Positions 1-5,636 of a stretch of 7,450 bases of DNA are shown here, piece by piece. Made by a program: the position numbers and the translations under genes. Numbering within the stretch: the first letter of the stretch is position 1; each line of letters starts with the position of its first letter. The notes under the pieces were generated by a model. That model saw only the letters and a list, made by a program, of their open reading frames with translations, was not told where the DNA came from and did not search any database. Source of the DNA: Candidatus Ruminimicrobiellum caprinum (GTDB lineage Bacteria > Elusimicrobiota > Endomicrobiia > Endomicrobiales > Endomicrobiaceae); NCBI GenBank assembly GCA_017413305.1, contig JAFPUA010000103.1, positions 1-7,450 of the forward strand, read 5' to 3'.

Positions 1-271
1 AGAAGATGTTCTGGACGGCTGTATTGTAAGAGTACCGAAAGCTTATCCGGGATATTTTGGAACATATAAAGAATTTTATGTAATCAAAAACTTTGTAAAT
101 AAATATGAAAATCTTTTTCTTATAGGAAGAAATGGTATGCATAAATATAACAATATGGATCATTCAATGCTTACTGCAATTACAGCTGTTGATAATATTA
201 TAAAAGGTAAAAAAGAAAAAGAAAATATTTGGTCTGTAAATACCGAACAGGAATATCACGAAAGTAAGTAA
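1..271 (+). CDS. FAD-dependent amine-oxidase/UDP-galactopyranose-mutase-like oxidoreductase, C-terminal end (partial)
   Basis: Only the last 89 residues are present; the reading frame begins at base 2 and stops with TAA at 269-271. The segment GRNGMHKYNNMDHSML, about 42-57 residues into the visible part, matches the C-terminal FAD-binding signature of a family usually annotated as NAD(P)/FAD-dependent oxidoreductase. That family is related to protoporphyrinogen oxidase and UDP-galactopyranose mutase, where the equivalent motif is of the GRxGxYxYxDMD kind. The tail IWSVNTEQEYHE is also typical of this group. In these proteins the segment closes over the flavin; the physiological substrate of this subgroup is not established, and the sequence does not reveal it. 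The N-terminal Rossmann motif lies outside the window. A rubredoxin gene follows on the same strand but has its own promoter. The family call is fairly secure; the exact reaction is not. Confidence 0.8.
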   Translation, partial: EDVLDGCIVRVPKAYPGYFGTYKEFYVIKNFVNKYENLFLIGRNGMHKYNNMDHSMLTAITAVDNIIKGKKEKENIWSVNTEQEYHESK

Positions 272-300
272 TTGAATACTTAAACATTTTTTGCTACAAT
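272..300 (+). promoter_or_regulatory. Sigma-70 promoter of the rubredoxin gene
   Basis: The -35 box TTGAAT (272-277) begins directly after the stop codon of the upstream gene. It is separated by 17 bases from the -10 box TACAAT (295-300), which carries an extended TGC just before it (292-294). Transcription would start near 307, giving a leader of about 20 bases. Rubredoxin can therefore be expressed independently of the oxidoreductase gene. Confidence 0.7.
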
Positions 301-327
301 ATAGGAAACTCTTGTAAGGAGAAAACA

Positions 328-486
328 ATGGAAAAATTTAAATGCACAGTTTGCGGTTATGAGTATGACCCGGCAAAGGGAGATCCTGATAATGGAATAG
401 CGCCCGGAACACCATTTGATAAACTTCCGGAAGATTGGGTATGCCCTGTATGCAGCGTTGGAAAAGATGTTTTTGAAAAAATGTAA
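328..486 (+). CDS. Rubredoxin
   Basis: This small protein of 52 residues carries one iron atom bound by four cysteines and passes single electrons between redox enzymes in the cytoplasm, commonly in oxygen or peroxide detoxification in anaerobes. The four ligands are visible as CTVC at residues 6-9 and CPVC at 39-42. The conserved core YxYDPxxGDPxxGIxPGTxF follows the first pair and LPEDWVCPVC forms the second. The length is standard for the single-domain family. The residues after the second knuckle are SVGKD, where many rubredoxins have GAGKD or GVGKD, a mild variation. AAGGAG at 316-321 lies 6 bases before the ATG and fixes the start. The gene has its own promoter and ends at a strong terminator. 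Its redox partner is unknown; the adjacent flavoprotein is a possible but unproven candidate. The gene was found by reading the sequence, as it is short. Confidence 0.96.
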   Translation: MEKFKCTVCGYEYDPAKGDPDNGIAPGTPFDKLPEDWVCPVCSVGKDVFEKM

Positions 487-497
487 TTTGTAAAATA

Positions 498-537
498 AAA
501 AACACACTGAGTTTTTATTTAAACTCAGTGTGTTTTT
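498..537. terminator. Bidirectional intrinsic terminator between convergent genes
   Basis: A perfect 17-bp inverted repeat (498-514 and 521-537) surrounds a 6-base loop. It has a T run on the right arm and an A run on and before the left arm, so it works in both directions. It ends rubredoxin transcripts on the + strand and AsmA transcripts on the - strand, whose stop codon is only 12 bases beyond it. Confidence 0.9.
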
Positions 538-549
538 GTATTTATATGT

Positions 550-2889
550 TTATTTTTTCTTCTTCTTTTTCTTTTTATCTTTGGTTTCAGGTCCAACAAT
601 ATCGTTGCCGTTTTCATCATACTTTTTCAAGCCGAGCAACTTTGTAAAGCCTGCTTTTAAATTCCCCGATACAATATTTTTAGTTAAAGCATCACCAACC
701 AATGTGCTTATACTCCCTAATACACTCAAGGAACCACTTGGCTCGTCGGTTGTTCCGGTAATATTCATTTTCAAAGGCATAATACCTTCTTTTTCTTCGT
801 GTCTTCCTGGGGCGGCATTTACAGCCATATCAACGAGATTTTCTTTAAAATCAATATTGCCGGCGACTTTGAATGACATTAAGTTCGATACAAAAGAACA
901 ATTCTTAAATACGCCTTTACCTTCTTTAAATGTCATTGCGGTAATAAACGATAAGAAATCTATTTGGCCATCCAGTTTTTCTTTTCTGTTCGCAGAATCT
1001 TCGTCGGTCATTTCCGATTCGGATTTTTTTTCTTTGGAAGAAACTACGGCGCTTCCTATAGAATGTAAAATATCTAAAACATTTAAAGCATTTACTACAT
1101 TACTTACTATTCTTAAAGATAAAAACATTCCTTTCATTAATGCATTCGATTCTGTTAACTTATAAATGTCTTTGATAGTCCCATCGGCAGTTAATAAGCT
1201 GATATTTCCTTCAAGACTATCGAGATCCGGTGTAACATTTTTCATATTCATTGTAAATTTAACATCTTTACCCACAAAGTAAGGGACATTTATATGATTT
1301 GCTTTAAAATAAACCTCTACATCTATTGGTTTGACCGGAGTTTTTATTTCCTTTTGAATGGTCTGTGTTTTCTGTTTCTGTGTTTCTTGTTTTATATTTT
1401 GTTCGTTAGTATCTTTTTTGTTTTTGTTAATCTCTTTGGAAATATTTTGCATATTTGCCTGTTTATCTTTTTCTTCTTGAAGTTTTTTCTGTTGAGCTTC
1501 GTATTCTTTAGACATTTTGCCGTAAATTCTGTCCGCAAAGAATTTAGCTTTTAGTTTACCTTTTTTTTCGTTAGCCAAATACGATGCCGAACTTACAAAT
1601 GGGTAAGAGTTTATTTTTCCTGTAAGAGACGGCATATTTATATCGTCTATATTTTTTATTGCTATATCTGAATTTATTTCATTAACATTACCGAACTGAG
1701 GTAAAAATGCCGCAATATTTATAATAGAAATATTTCCGGAAACTACTGAAGATTCGTTTGTTATATTTAATTTGCTTTGAATTTCTCCGGTAGCCTTGTA
1801 AGGTTTTAGCATGTCAACAGTCTGTGTGATTTTGTCTAATATAAATTTTATTACAACATTAATATCATATTTAAGATCTTTTGCATAATTTATATTTCCG
1901 TCTGCAACAACATTACAATCCAAAACATTTATCACGAATTTTTCAATATTTAATAAACTTTCATTTAAAGTAGAATTTATTTTAGTTTCAATATCTATTT
2001 CAGGTATTAAAAAAGCCGGAACATCGGCAATACCTTTCAAACTTTCCGATGATAAATTTAAAATTTTTGTGTTTAATTCTACTTTAGGATTTTCAAAATC
2101 TAATATATTCCCGGAAGTTTTAATGACAGAATTTTTTAGTCTGACTATAAAATTTTTTACTAAAACATTTGCTTCAGGTAATTTTAATGAATTAATGTTT
2201 ATCGTTGAAGATAATGATATATGCAAATCTTCTATATTAAAATCTTTATTCTTAAATAAAATATTAAAGTAAATAAAAATATCAAAAGGCTTTTCTAGAT
2301 TAATGTCATATGCCGTAAATTGCAGCCTGTTTATACTTGCAGAAATGTTTTCTTGTTCGTCGATGTAATAAATATTAAAATCATTAAAATTTATTTTCTT
2401 TATCAATATATCAAAAACATCGTCATCTTCTTCATCTGTTTTTTTCTTCTTCTTTTCTTCTTTTTTGTTTTCATCTTCTTTGAACGCAGGCGCTTGCAAT
2501 ATCGGATCAAAATTATAATTGCCGTCTTTATCTTTAATTATTGTTAAGTTAAAATTGTTTATAATAATATTGTTTATTCTTACATGACCTTTAATTAAAT
2601 GTTTCAAGGAGAAATTTACATATATTACATCAAGACTGGAAACATTGTTGCCATTTACAGTAAGAGAAACATCGGTTATTTTTATATCAAAAATTCCGGC
2701 AGACATAGAGCCGATACTTATATCGGCGTTAAGCTGTTCTTTTACCGCAGAAACTATTTTTTCTTTTGTGCTTGGTAGAGAAGCTACATAGCTAAAAGTA
2801 AAATGAAGTGCCAAAATAAGTGCCCAAAGACAGAGCAAACATCCGATTAATATTTTAAGAATTAGTCTTAGTATTTTTTTCTCTTTCAT
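550..2889 (-). CDS. AsmA-family inner-membrane-anchored envelope protein
   Basis: The product is 779 residues. A short basic N-terminus is followed by one hydrophobic segment (about 7-32) with no lipobox, fitting an inner-membrane anchor with the rest in the periplasm. Residues 35-135 have the AsmA N-terminal pattern: a helix TKEKIVSAVKEQL, then SIGSMSAGIFDIKITDVSL and repeated beta strands. Residues 640-750 resemble the AsmA C-terminal domain (GKGVFKNCSF, VAGNIDFKENLVDM, ITGTTDEP). The beta-rich middle (160-450) suits the groove-forming fold of AsmA/TamB/VPS13-like proteins, which are linked to phospholipid transport and outer-membrane homeostasis. Oddities are a Lys/Glu/Asp-rich insert (136-157), a charged Gln/Lys-rich, probably coiled-coil insert (459-515), another charged insert (616-638), and a C-terminal run of eight or more lysines. 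AAGGA at 2897-2901 (- strand) sits 7 bases before the ATG. No good promoter lies between this gene and the csp terminator. Family call good; specific lipid role inferred. Confidence 0.82.
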   Translation of the reverse strand: MKEKKILRLILKILIGCLLCLWALILALHFTFSYVASLPSTKEKIVSAVKEQLNADISIGSMSAGIFDIKITDVSLTVNGNNVSSLDVIYVNFSLKHLIKGHVRINNIIINNFNLTIIKDKDGNYNFDPILQAPAFKEDENKKEEKKKKKTDEEDDDVFDILIKKINFNDFNIYYIDEQENISASINRLQFTAYDINLEKPFDIFIYFNILFKNKDFNIEDLHISLSSTININSLKLPEANVLVKNFIVRLKNSVIKTSGNILDFENPKVELNTKILNLSSESLKGIADVPAFLIPEIDIETKINSTLNESLLNIEKFVINVLDCNVVADGNINYAKDLKYDINVVIKFILDKITQTVDMLKPYKATGEIQSKLNITNESSVVSGNISIINIAAFLPQFGNVNEINSDIAIKNIDDINMPSLTGKINSYPFVSSASYLANEKKGKLKAKFFADRIYGKMSKEYEAQQKKLQEEKDKQANMQNISKEINKNKKDTNEQNIKQETQKQKTQTIQKEIKTPVKPIDVEVYFKANHINVPYFVGKDVKFTMNMKNVTPDLDSLEGNISLLTADGTIKDIYKLTESNALMKGMFLSLRIVSNVVNALNVLDILHSIGSAVVSSKEKKSESEMTDEDSANRKEKLDGQIDFLSFITAMTFKEGKGVFKNCSFVSNLMSFKVAGNIDFKENLVDMAVNAAPGRHEEKEGIMPLKMNITGTTDEPSGSLSVLGSISTLVGDALTKNIVSGNLKAGFTKLLGLKKYDENGNDIVGPETKDKKKKKKKK

Positions 2890-2901
2890 ATCTTTTTCCT
2901 T

Positions 2902-2937
2902 AAAAAAACGCTCTGCTTAAAAAATAAACAGAGCGTT
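2902..2937 (-). terminator. Intrinsic terminator between csp and the AsmA-like gene
   Basis: A perfect 9-bp stem (2929-2937 with 2907-2915) has a 13-base loop. In the - direction it is followed by seven T residues (2908-2902), the right form for termination after the cold-shock gene. The T run abuts the Shine-Dalgarno site of the AsmA-like gene, so the two genes are divided by a terminator with no room for a promoter after it. Confidence 0.85.
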
Positions 2938-2964
2938 CATATTGCTAGCTATAACTATAAAAAA

Positions 2965-3168
2965 TTATATTTTCTTTATATTAGCTGCTTTAGGTCCTTT
3001 TTCGGATTCAACAACATCAAATTCTACATTGTCGCCTTCAGAAAGAGATTTGAAACCTTCTGACTGAACTGCAGAATAGTGTGCGAAAACATCTCCTGAT
3101 CCGTCATTGTTGGAAATGAATCCATAACCCTTCTGGTCGTTGAACCATTTTACTTTACCTTGTGCCAT
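2965..3168 (-). CDS. csp: Cold-shock domain protein (CspA family)
   Basis: This 67-residue protein is one cold-shock domain, a five-stranded beta barrel that binds single-stranded RNA and DNA. In bacteria the family acts as RNA chaperones and transcription antiterminators in the cytoplasm. The start MAQGKVKWFNDQKGYGFI is diagnostic. RNP1 is KGYGFI at residues 13-18 and RNP2 is VFAHYS at 27-32, with the RNA-stacking aromatics W8, F17, F28, H30 and Y31 kept. Length is standard for the family. AAGGAG at 3178-3183 (- strand) lies 9 bases before the ATG. The gene has a recognisable promoter and a leader with two hairpins, listed separately, and a terminator 27 bases after its stop. Nothing in the protein says whether it is cold-induced or constitutive. 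Paralogues are usual in bacteria, so the exact csp letter is not assigned. Confidence 0.96.
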   Translation of the reverse strand: MAQGKVKWFNDQKGYGFISNNDGSGDVFAHYSAVQSEGFKSLSEGDNVEFDVVESEKGPKAANIKKI

Positions 3169-3192
3169 TTACTTCTACTCCTTATTGTTTAT

Positions 3193-3207
3193 AGTCCTAA
3201 GAGGACT
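3193..3207 (-). promoter_or_regulatory. Hairpin in the csp leader, close to the ribosome binding site
   Basis: A perfect 6-bp inverted repeat, AGTCCT/AGGACT with a 3-base loop, lies 9 bases upstream of the csp Shine-Dalgarno sequence. The arm AGGACT matches the Shine-Dalgarno segment AGGAGT (3177-3182, - strand) at five of six bases, so the other arm could in principle pair with either. On the + strand the same repeat is followed by six T residues and would look like an antisense terminator. Confidence 0.55.
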
Positions 3208-3216
3208 TTTTTAAAT

Positions 3217-3234
3217 GCAAGCCTTTCGGCTTAC
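3217..3234 (-). promoter_or_regulatory. 5'-terminal GNRA stem-loop of the csp mRNA
   Basis: Read on the - strand this is GTAAGCC-GAAA-GGCTTGC, a 7-bp stem with one G-U pair capped by a GAAA tetraloop. The predicted transcription start is at about 3234, so the hairpin would be at or next to the 5' end of the mRNA. Such hairpins can protect messages from 5'-end-dependent decay. Structure is seen in the sequence; function is inferred. Confidence 0.55.
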
Positions 3235-3240
3235 ACATAT

Positions 3241-3269
3241 ATTTAAGTATATATTGATCAATTTGTCAA
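3241..3269 (-). promoter_or_regulatory. Promoter of the cold-shock gene
   Basis: A consensus -35 box TTGACA (3264-3269, - strand) is followed after 17 bases by the weaker -10 box TTAAAT (3241-3246). The predicted leader is about 66 bases. A 10-bp palindrome ATTGATCAAT (3253-3262) lies in the spacer. The rest of the gap back to the tRNA (3270-3348) holds no gene or clear structure that I can see. Confidence 0.6.
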
Positions 3270-3348
3270 TCTTTTATGAGGAGTGGCTGTTTTCCTACCT
3301 CTTGGTTGCATACTGCAGAATGTTCGGAAAGAGTCTCTTCAATCAAAG

Positions 3349-3421
3349 TGCGTCATATAGGAATCGAACCTATAACCTAACGGTTAAGAGCCGTTTGCTC
3401 TACCAATTGAGCTAATGACGC
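3349..3421 (-). tRNA. tRNA-Lys (anticodon CTT)
   Basis: The - strand folds into a complete 73-base tRNA. It has acceptor arms GCGTCAT/ATGACGC, D stem GCTC/GAGC with loop AATTGGTA, anticodon stem AACGG/CCGTT, a five-base variable loop AGGTT, T stem ATAGG/CCTAT with loop TTCGATT, and discriminator A. The anticodon loop CTCTTAA gives anticodon CTT at 3386-3388, which reads the lysine codon AAG. CCA is not encoded; the base after the discriminator begins CTTTG, so CCA must be added enzymatically. No clear terminator follows, so transcripts may run on toward csp. Confidence 0.96.
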
Positions 3422-3439
3422 ATTTTCACAACGGATATA

Positions 3440-3468
3440 TTTATACCAATTATTAACTAAATTTTCAA
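3440..3468 (-). promoter_or_regulatory. Promoter of tRNA-Lys
   Basis: On the - strand, TTGAAA (3463-3468) is separated by 17 bases from TATAAA (3440-3445), with an extended TGG just before the -10 box. The start would be near 3433, leaving a 5' leader of about 12 bases for RNase P to remove. The promoter lies directly after the stop codon of the ATPase gene, and no terminator is seen between them. Confidence 0.7.
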
Positions 3469-3480
3469 GTTTTTTTTAGG

Positions 3481-4806
3481 TTAAAAAAATTTGAAAAGAC
3501 TCAACAATCGGTCTGTTTCGCTTACCATATACAAAGGAATTGATAATATTCCATCATAAAAAGATAACTCTTGCATACAAAAGCGGAGCGCAATTTTAGC
3601 CTTCTTTTCTTCCATAAAAAGTTTAAGAGATTTTAAACTGCCTGTCGTGCCGGATTTTACTTCCACAGGAATAATATTGGCATTGTATGTTGTAACAAAA
3701 TCAACTTCAGCCATACTACCTTTTTTTTCTCTACCCCAAAAATATAGGTTGTTTTCTCTGTTTGGATCGGAATATGCTAATATCTCTTGTCCAACAAATT
3801 GCTCAGCAACCGCACCATTATTTATCTGCATTATATCTCTATTAACAATTTCTTCCGATAGCCCTGCAACATTTTGCATTAAGCCAACATCTAAAAAATT
3901 TAATTTAAATTTACTGTCATTTATTTCACTTTGTAGAGGTAAGCCTGATGCAGCAGTAGAAAAAATTTGTTTTATTATCCCGGCAAGAGAAAGTAAATAA
4001 ATTGCTTCTTTTAAATATTCAGAGCGAACATCAGAATCTATTGTTGAATATTTTACTCTTTGTCCGATAAAACGCGGAACAAAATTCATAACTTTTTCGA
4101 GATGCTGCCTTTTACTTATTTTAGAATATTTTCCAAAATCATTTCTATAAGTCGTAAGCAAATAATTCTGTATTTTTAATACTGAATTTATATTTTTTGT
4201 ATTGATATATTCTTGAACAACAGCAGGCATACCTCCTGTAACTAAATATATTTTCAGAAGTTCAATCAATTTTTTATGAAACATCTCTTCCAGCGGATTA
4301 TCCAAAGATATCTTCTTTAAATGTTGTCTTAATTTATCTTGTCCAACGGCAGATAAGAATTCACCAAAAGATAAAGGTTGAACATATATAAAACTTACTC
4401 GACCTACAGGCATCGAAAAATTCTCGTTATTCATAGCAAACTCCAAAAGAGAACCTGCACAAATAACTGCCTGTTCGGGCAATTTTTCTTTAAAATATCT
4501 TAAAGACATTATAGCTTGTGGACATTCCTGAATTTCATCTAAAAACAACAGTGAATTTTTTGTAATTTCAACATTTAGCAGTAATTGTATTTTATTTACT
4601 ATTGTTATTGGATCCAATGTATCAAAACAATTTTTTAATTCCGGAGTAAATTCAAAATTGCAAACTATTATATTTTTAAAATAATTTTTAAGACAATTTT
4701 CTACAATATAACTTTTGCCTACTTGCCTTGCCCCTCTAATAATTAAAGGCATTCTATTTTTGTTTTGAGCCCATTTTATAAAATCTTTTTCTATATCTCT
4801 TTTCAT
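3481..4806 (-). CDS. AAA ATPase with C-terminal DUF4143 nuclease-fold domain
   Basis: The product has 441 residues from the ATG at 4806. Walker A is GARQVGKS at 25-32, Walker B is LLFLDEIQ ending with D90, E91, I92 and Q93, and an AGS sensor-like motif starts at 117, followed by PVGR (133-136) and PLSFGEFL (about 144-151). This order is that of the AAA_14 family. The C-terminal domain carries EVDF (E367, D369) and PVEVKSG (E382, K384), the arrangement of a PD-(D/E)xK restriction-nuclease-like fold, as in DUF4143. These proteins are common, often in many copies in gut and archaeal genomes, and their cellular role is not known; nuclease activity is unproven. An in-frame GTG at 4833 would add nine residues, but it lacks a ribosome site and lies in a palindromic repeat. 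The ATG has GAGG six bases upstream. The gene stands alone, with its own promoter and possible operators. Confidence 0.88.
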   Translation of the reverse strand: MKRDIEKDFIKWAQNKNRMPLIIRGARQVGKSYIVENCLKNYFKNIIVCNFEFTPELKNCFDTLDPITIVNKIQLLLNVEITKNSLLFLDEIQECPQAIMSLRYFKEKLPEQAVICAGSLLEFAMNNENFSMPVGRVSFIYVQPLSFGEFLSAVGQDKLRQHLKKISLDNPLEEMFHKKLIELLKIYLVTGGMPAVVQEYINTKNINSVLKIQNYLLTTYRNDFGKYSKISKRQHLEKVMNFVPRFIGQRVKYSTIDSDVRSEYLKEAIYLLSLAGIIKQIFSTAASGLPLQSEINDSKFKLNFLDVGLMQNVAGLSEEIVNRDIMQINNGAVAEQFVGQEILAYSDPNRENNLYFWGREKKGSMAEVDFVTTYNANIIPVEVKSGTTGSLKSLKLFMEEKKAKIALRFCMQELSFYDGILSIPLYMVSETDRLLSLFKFF

Positions 4807-4824
4807 TGATTCCCTCACTATGTC

Positions 4825-4845
4825 ATACCGCACTTGATGCGGTAT
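4825..4845. repeat. Short palindromic repeat in the ATPase leader (REP-like)
   Basis: A perfect 8-bp inverted repeat, ATACCGCA/TGCGGTAT with a 5-base loop, is much richer in G and C than its surroundings. Its form on the - strand (GATACCGCA, loop TCAAG, TGCGGTATGACA) resembles dispersed palindromes that end in GACA in many bacterial genomes. It lies in the predicted ATPase leader. Read on the + strand it is followed by a T run and would look like an intrinsic terminator, though no + strand gene leads into it. Whether it is repeated elsewhere cannot be seen here. Confidence 0.6.
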
Positions 4846-4879
4846 CTCTTTTTTTAATTATAAATTGCCATTTTTATAT

Positions 4880-4908
4880 ATTATAATTTATTTTTTGGAT
4901 AAAATCAA
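4880..4908 (-). promoter_or_regulatory. Promoter of the AAA ATPase gene
   Basis: On the - strand, TTGATT (4903-4908) is followed after 17 bases by a consensus TATAAT (4880-4885). The start would be near 4873, giving a leader of about 67 bases that includes the palindromic repeat at 4825-4845. A second TATAAT (4857-4862) has no matching -35 box. Confidence 0.65.
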
Positions 4909-4914
4909 GGGTTG

Positions 4915-4969
4915 TTTTAACAATTTTATGTTAAAAAAAAGGGATATTTTAACATATTTTATGTTAAAA
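4915..4969. promoter_or_regulatory. Two tandem operator-like palindromes upstream of the ATPase promoter
   Basis: Copy 1 is TTTTAACA-N6-TGTTAAAA (4915-4936) and copy 2 is TTTTAACA-N7-TGTTAAAA (4947-4969). The arms match perfectly in both. The centres are about 32.5 bases apart, close to three turns of the helix, so both would face the same side of the DNA. Copy 1 ends 6 bases upstream of the ATPase -35 box. This looks like a binding site for a dimeric regulator; the regulator is unknown. Confidence 0.6.
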
Positions 4970-5004
4970 TAAGGATATCATTTTGTATAATATTAAGTTA
5001 ATAA

Positions 5005-5038
5005 AGAAGACAGAGTTAAAAAAACAACTCTGTCTTCT
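5005..5038 (-). terminator. Probable terminator of the pilin gene
   Basis: A perfect 13-bp stem (5005-5017 with 5026-5038) has an 8-base loop and begins 43 bases after the pilin stop codon. The T tract after it on the - strand is broken (TTTATTAA), so termination may be only partly efficient; the + strand direction has no T tract. Confidence 0.65.
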
Positions 5039-5081
5039 ACGGAGCGATGCTATGTTTCGTTCCGAATATTTTTATCCAACT

Positions 5082-5522
5082 CTACACCCCGCTAACTACC
5101 GGTTCATATTTTTGGGTTAAATTGTATATCATAGAAATCGTTCCTGCAGTAGCACTTTTAACTGCTGCCGTAAAAGTATATTTACTTGGGGTATTGTGAG
5201 ATAAAGGAAATACGTCAATAGTAAAATTTGTAAAATATCTATTGTTTCTTATATTTATTCCAAAAATAGGTTCTTCCATTGTCCAAGAATTAGAACCATA
5301 AGTATGTGTGCTTGATTGTAATGTTGATAAAAAGTTTCCGTATTCGTTGTAATAAGCCACCTGAGCATCTATTATTGTTCCAAGTAATGCATACCCTTCT
5401 GCAAGTTTTACTGAAGTATGGTTTTTTCCTCTATAAATAGGGAAAGATATTAACGATAGAGTAATAATTATCATCATTGTTACTATTACTTCTGCTAAAG
5501 AAAAACCTTTTTTATTTTTCAT
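5082..5522 (-). CDS. Type IV pilin-like protein with prepilin signal
   Basis: The product has 146 residues. The N-terminus MKNKKG/FSLAEVIV is a class III (prepilin peptidase) signal: a short basic leader, cleavage after G6, methylatable F7, and glutamate at +5 (E11). A hydrophobic helix runs from 7 to about 30. Residues 40-65 continue the amphipathic alpha-1 helix (LLGTIIDAQVAYYNEYGNF), a pattern typical of pilins and pseudopilins, and the rest is a small globular head with no cysteines, so no disulfide loop as in PilE/PilA. Type IV pilins form surface fibres for adhesion, motility or DNA uptake; pseudopilins form the short fibre of type II secretion. No assembly ATPase, platform protein or peptidase gene lies nearby, so which system it belongs to is open. 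AAGGAGG five bases before the ATG fixes the start. The promoter is consensus, which suggests high expression unless repressed. Confidence 0.88.
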   Translation of the reverse strand: MKNKKGFSLAEVIVTMMIIITLSLISFPIYRGKNHTSVKLAEGYALLGTIIDAQVAYYNEYGNFLSTLQSSTHTYGSNSWTMEEPIFGINIRNNRYFTNFTIDVFPLSHNTPSKYTFTAAVKSATAGTISMIYNLTQKYEPVVSGV

Positions 5523-5567
5523 TATATCCTCCTTGTCACGAATATAAATTTATTGTTTATTTTAAAT

Positions 5568-5596
5568 ATTATAGCTTATTTTGGTTATATTGTCAA
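5568..5596 (-). promoter_or_regulatory. Consensus sigma-70 promoter of the pilin gene
   Basis: On the - strand, TTGACA (5591-5596) and TATAAT (5568-5573) are both perfect consensus boxes with a 17-base spacer. Transcription would start near 5561, about 38 bases before the start codon. It points away from the adjacent XRE regulator gene. Confidence 0.85.
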
Positions 5597-5608
5597 TGTT
5601 TTGGTTAT
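5579..5608. repeat. Pair of 10-bp direct repeats around the pilin -35 box
   Basis: TTTTGGTTAT occurs at 5579-5588 and again at 5599-5608, exactly 20 bases apart, about two helical turns. One copy lies in the spacer of the pilin promoter and the other just upstream of its -35 box. A protein bound here would block RNA polymerase at the pilin promoter. The neighbouring XRE-type protein is the obvious candidate, by inference only. Confidence 0.6.
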
Positions 5609-5636
5609 TTATTAAATATTAAAATCTTTCTTAACT

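Noticed and set aside
530..1165. Long open frame on the + strand opposite the 3' end of the AsmA-like gene.
   Set aside because: It is antisense to a well-supported gene, has no ribosome site, and opens inside the terminator; its Phe/Ser-rich composition is the mirror of Lys-rich coding sequence.
3270..3348. Possible terminator or small RNA after tRNA-Lys (imperfect GAAGAGACTCTTTC repeat).
   Set aside because: The pairing has too short a loop or a mismatch in the stem and no T run follows on the - strand.
3215..3415. Small + strand open frame between csp and the ATPase.
   Set aside because: It runs through the csp promoter and almost the whole tRNA-Lys gene on the opposite strand and has no recognisable product.
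3349..4833. The ATPase as cargo of an element integrated at tRNA-Lys.
   Set aside because: The ATPase lies on the 5' side of the tRNA, while integration is usually at the 3' end. I see no integrase and no repeated copy of the tRNA 3' end.
4834..5081. CRISPR array or small MITE in the repeat-rich gap.
   Set aside because: There are only two palindromic copies with no regular spacers, no terminal target duplications, and no cas or transposase genes; operators and a terminator explain the structure.
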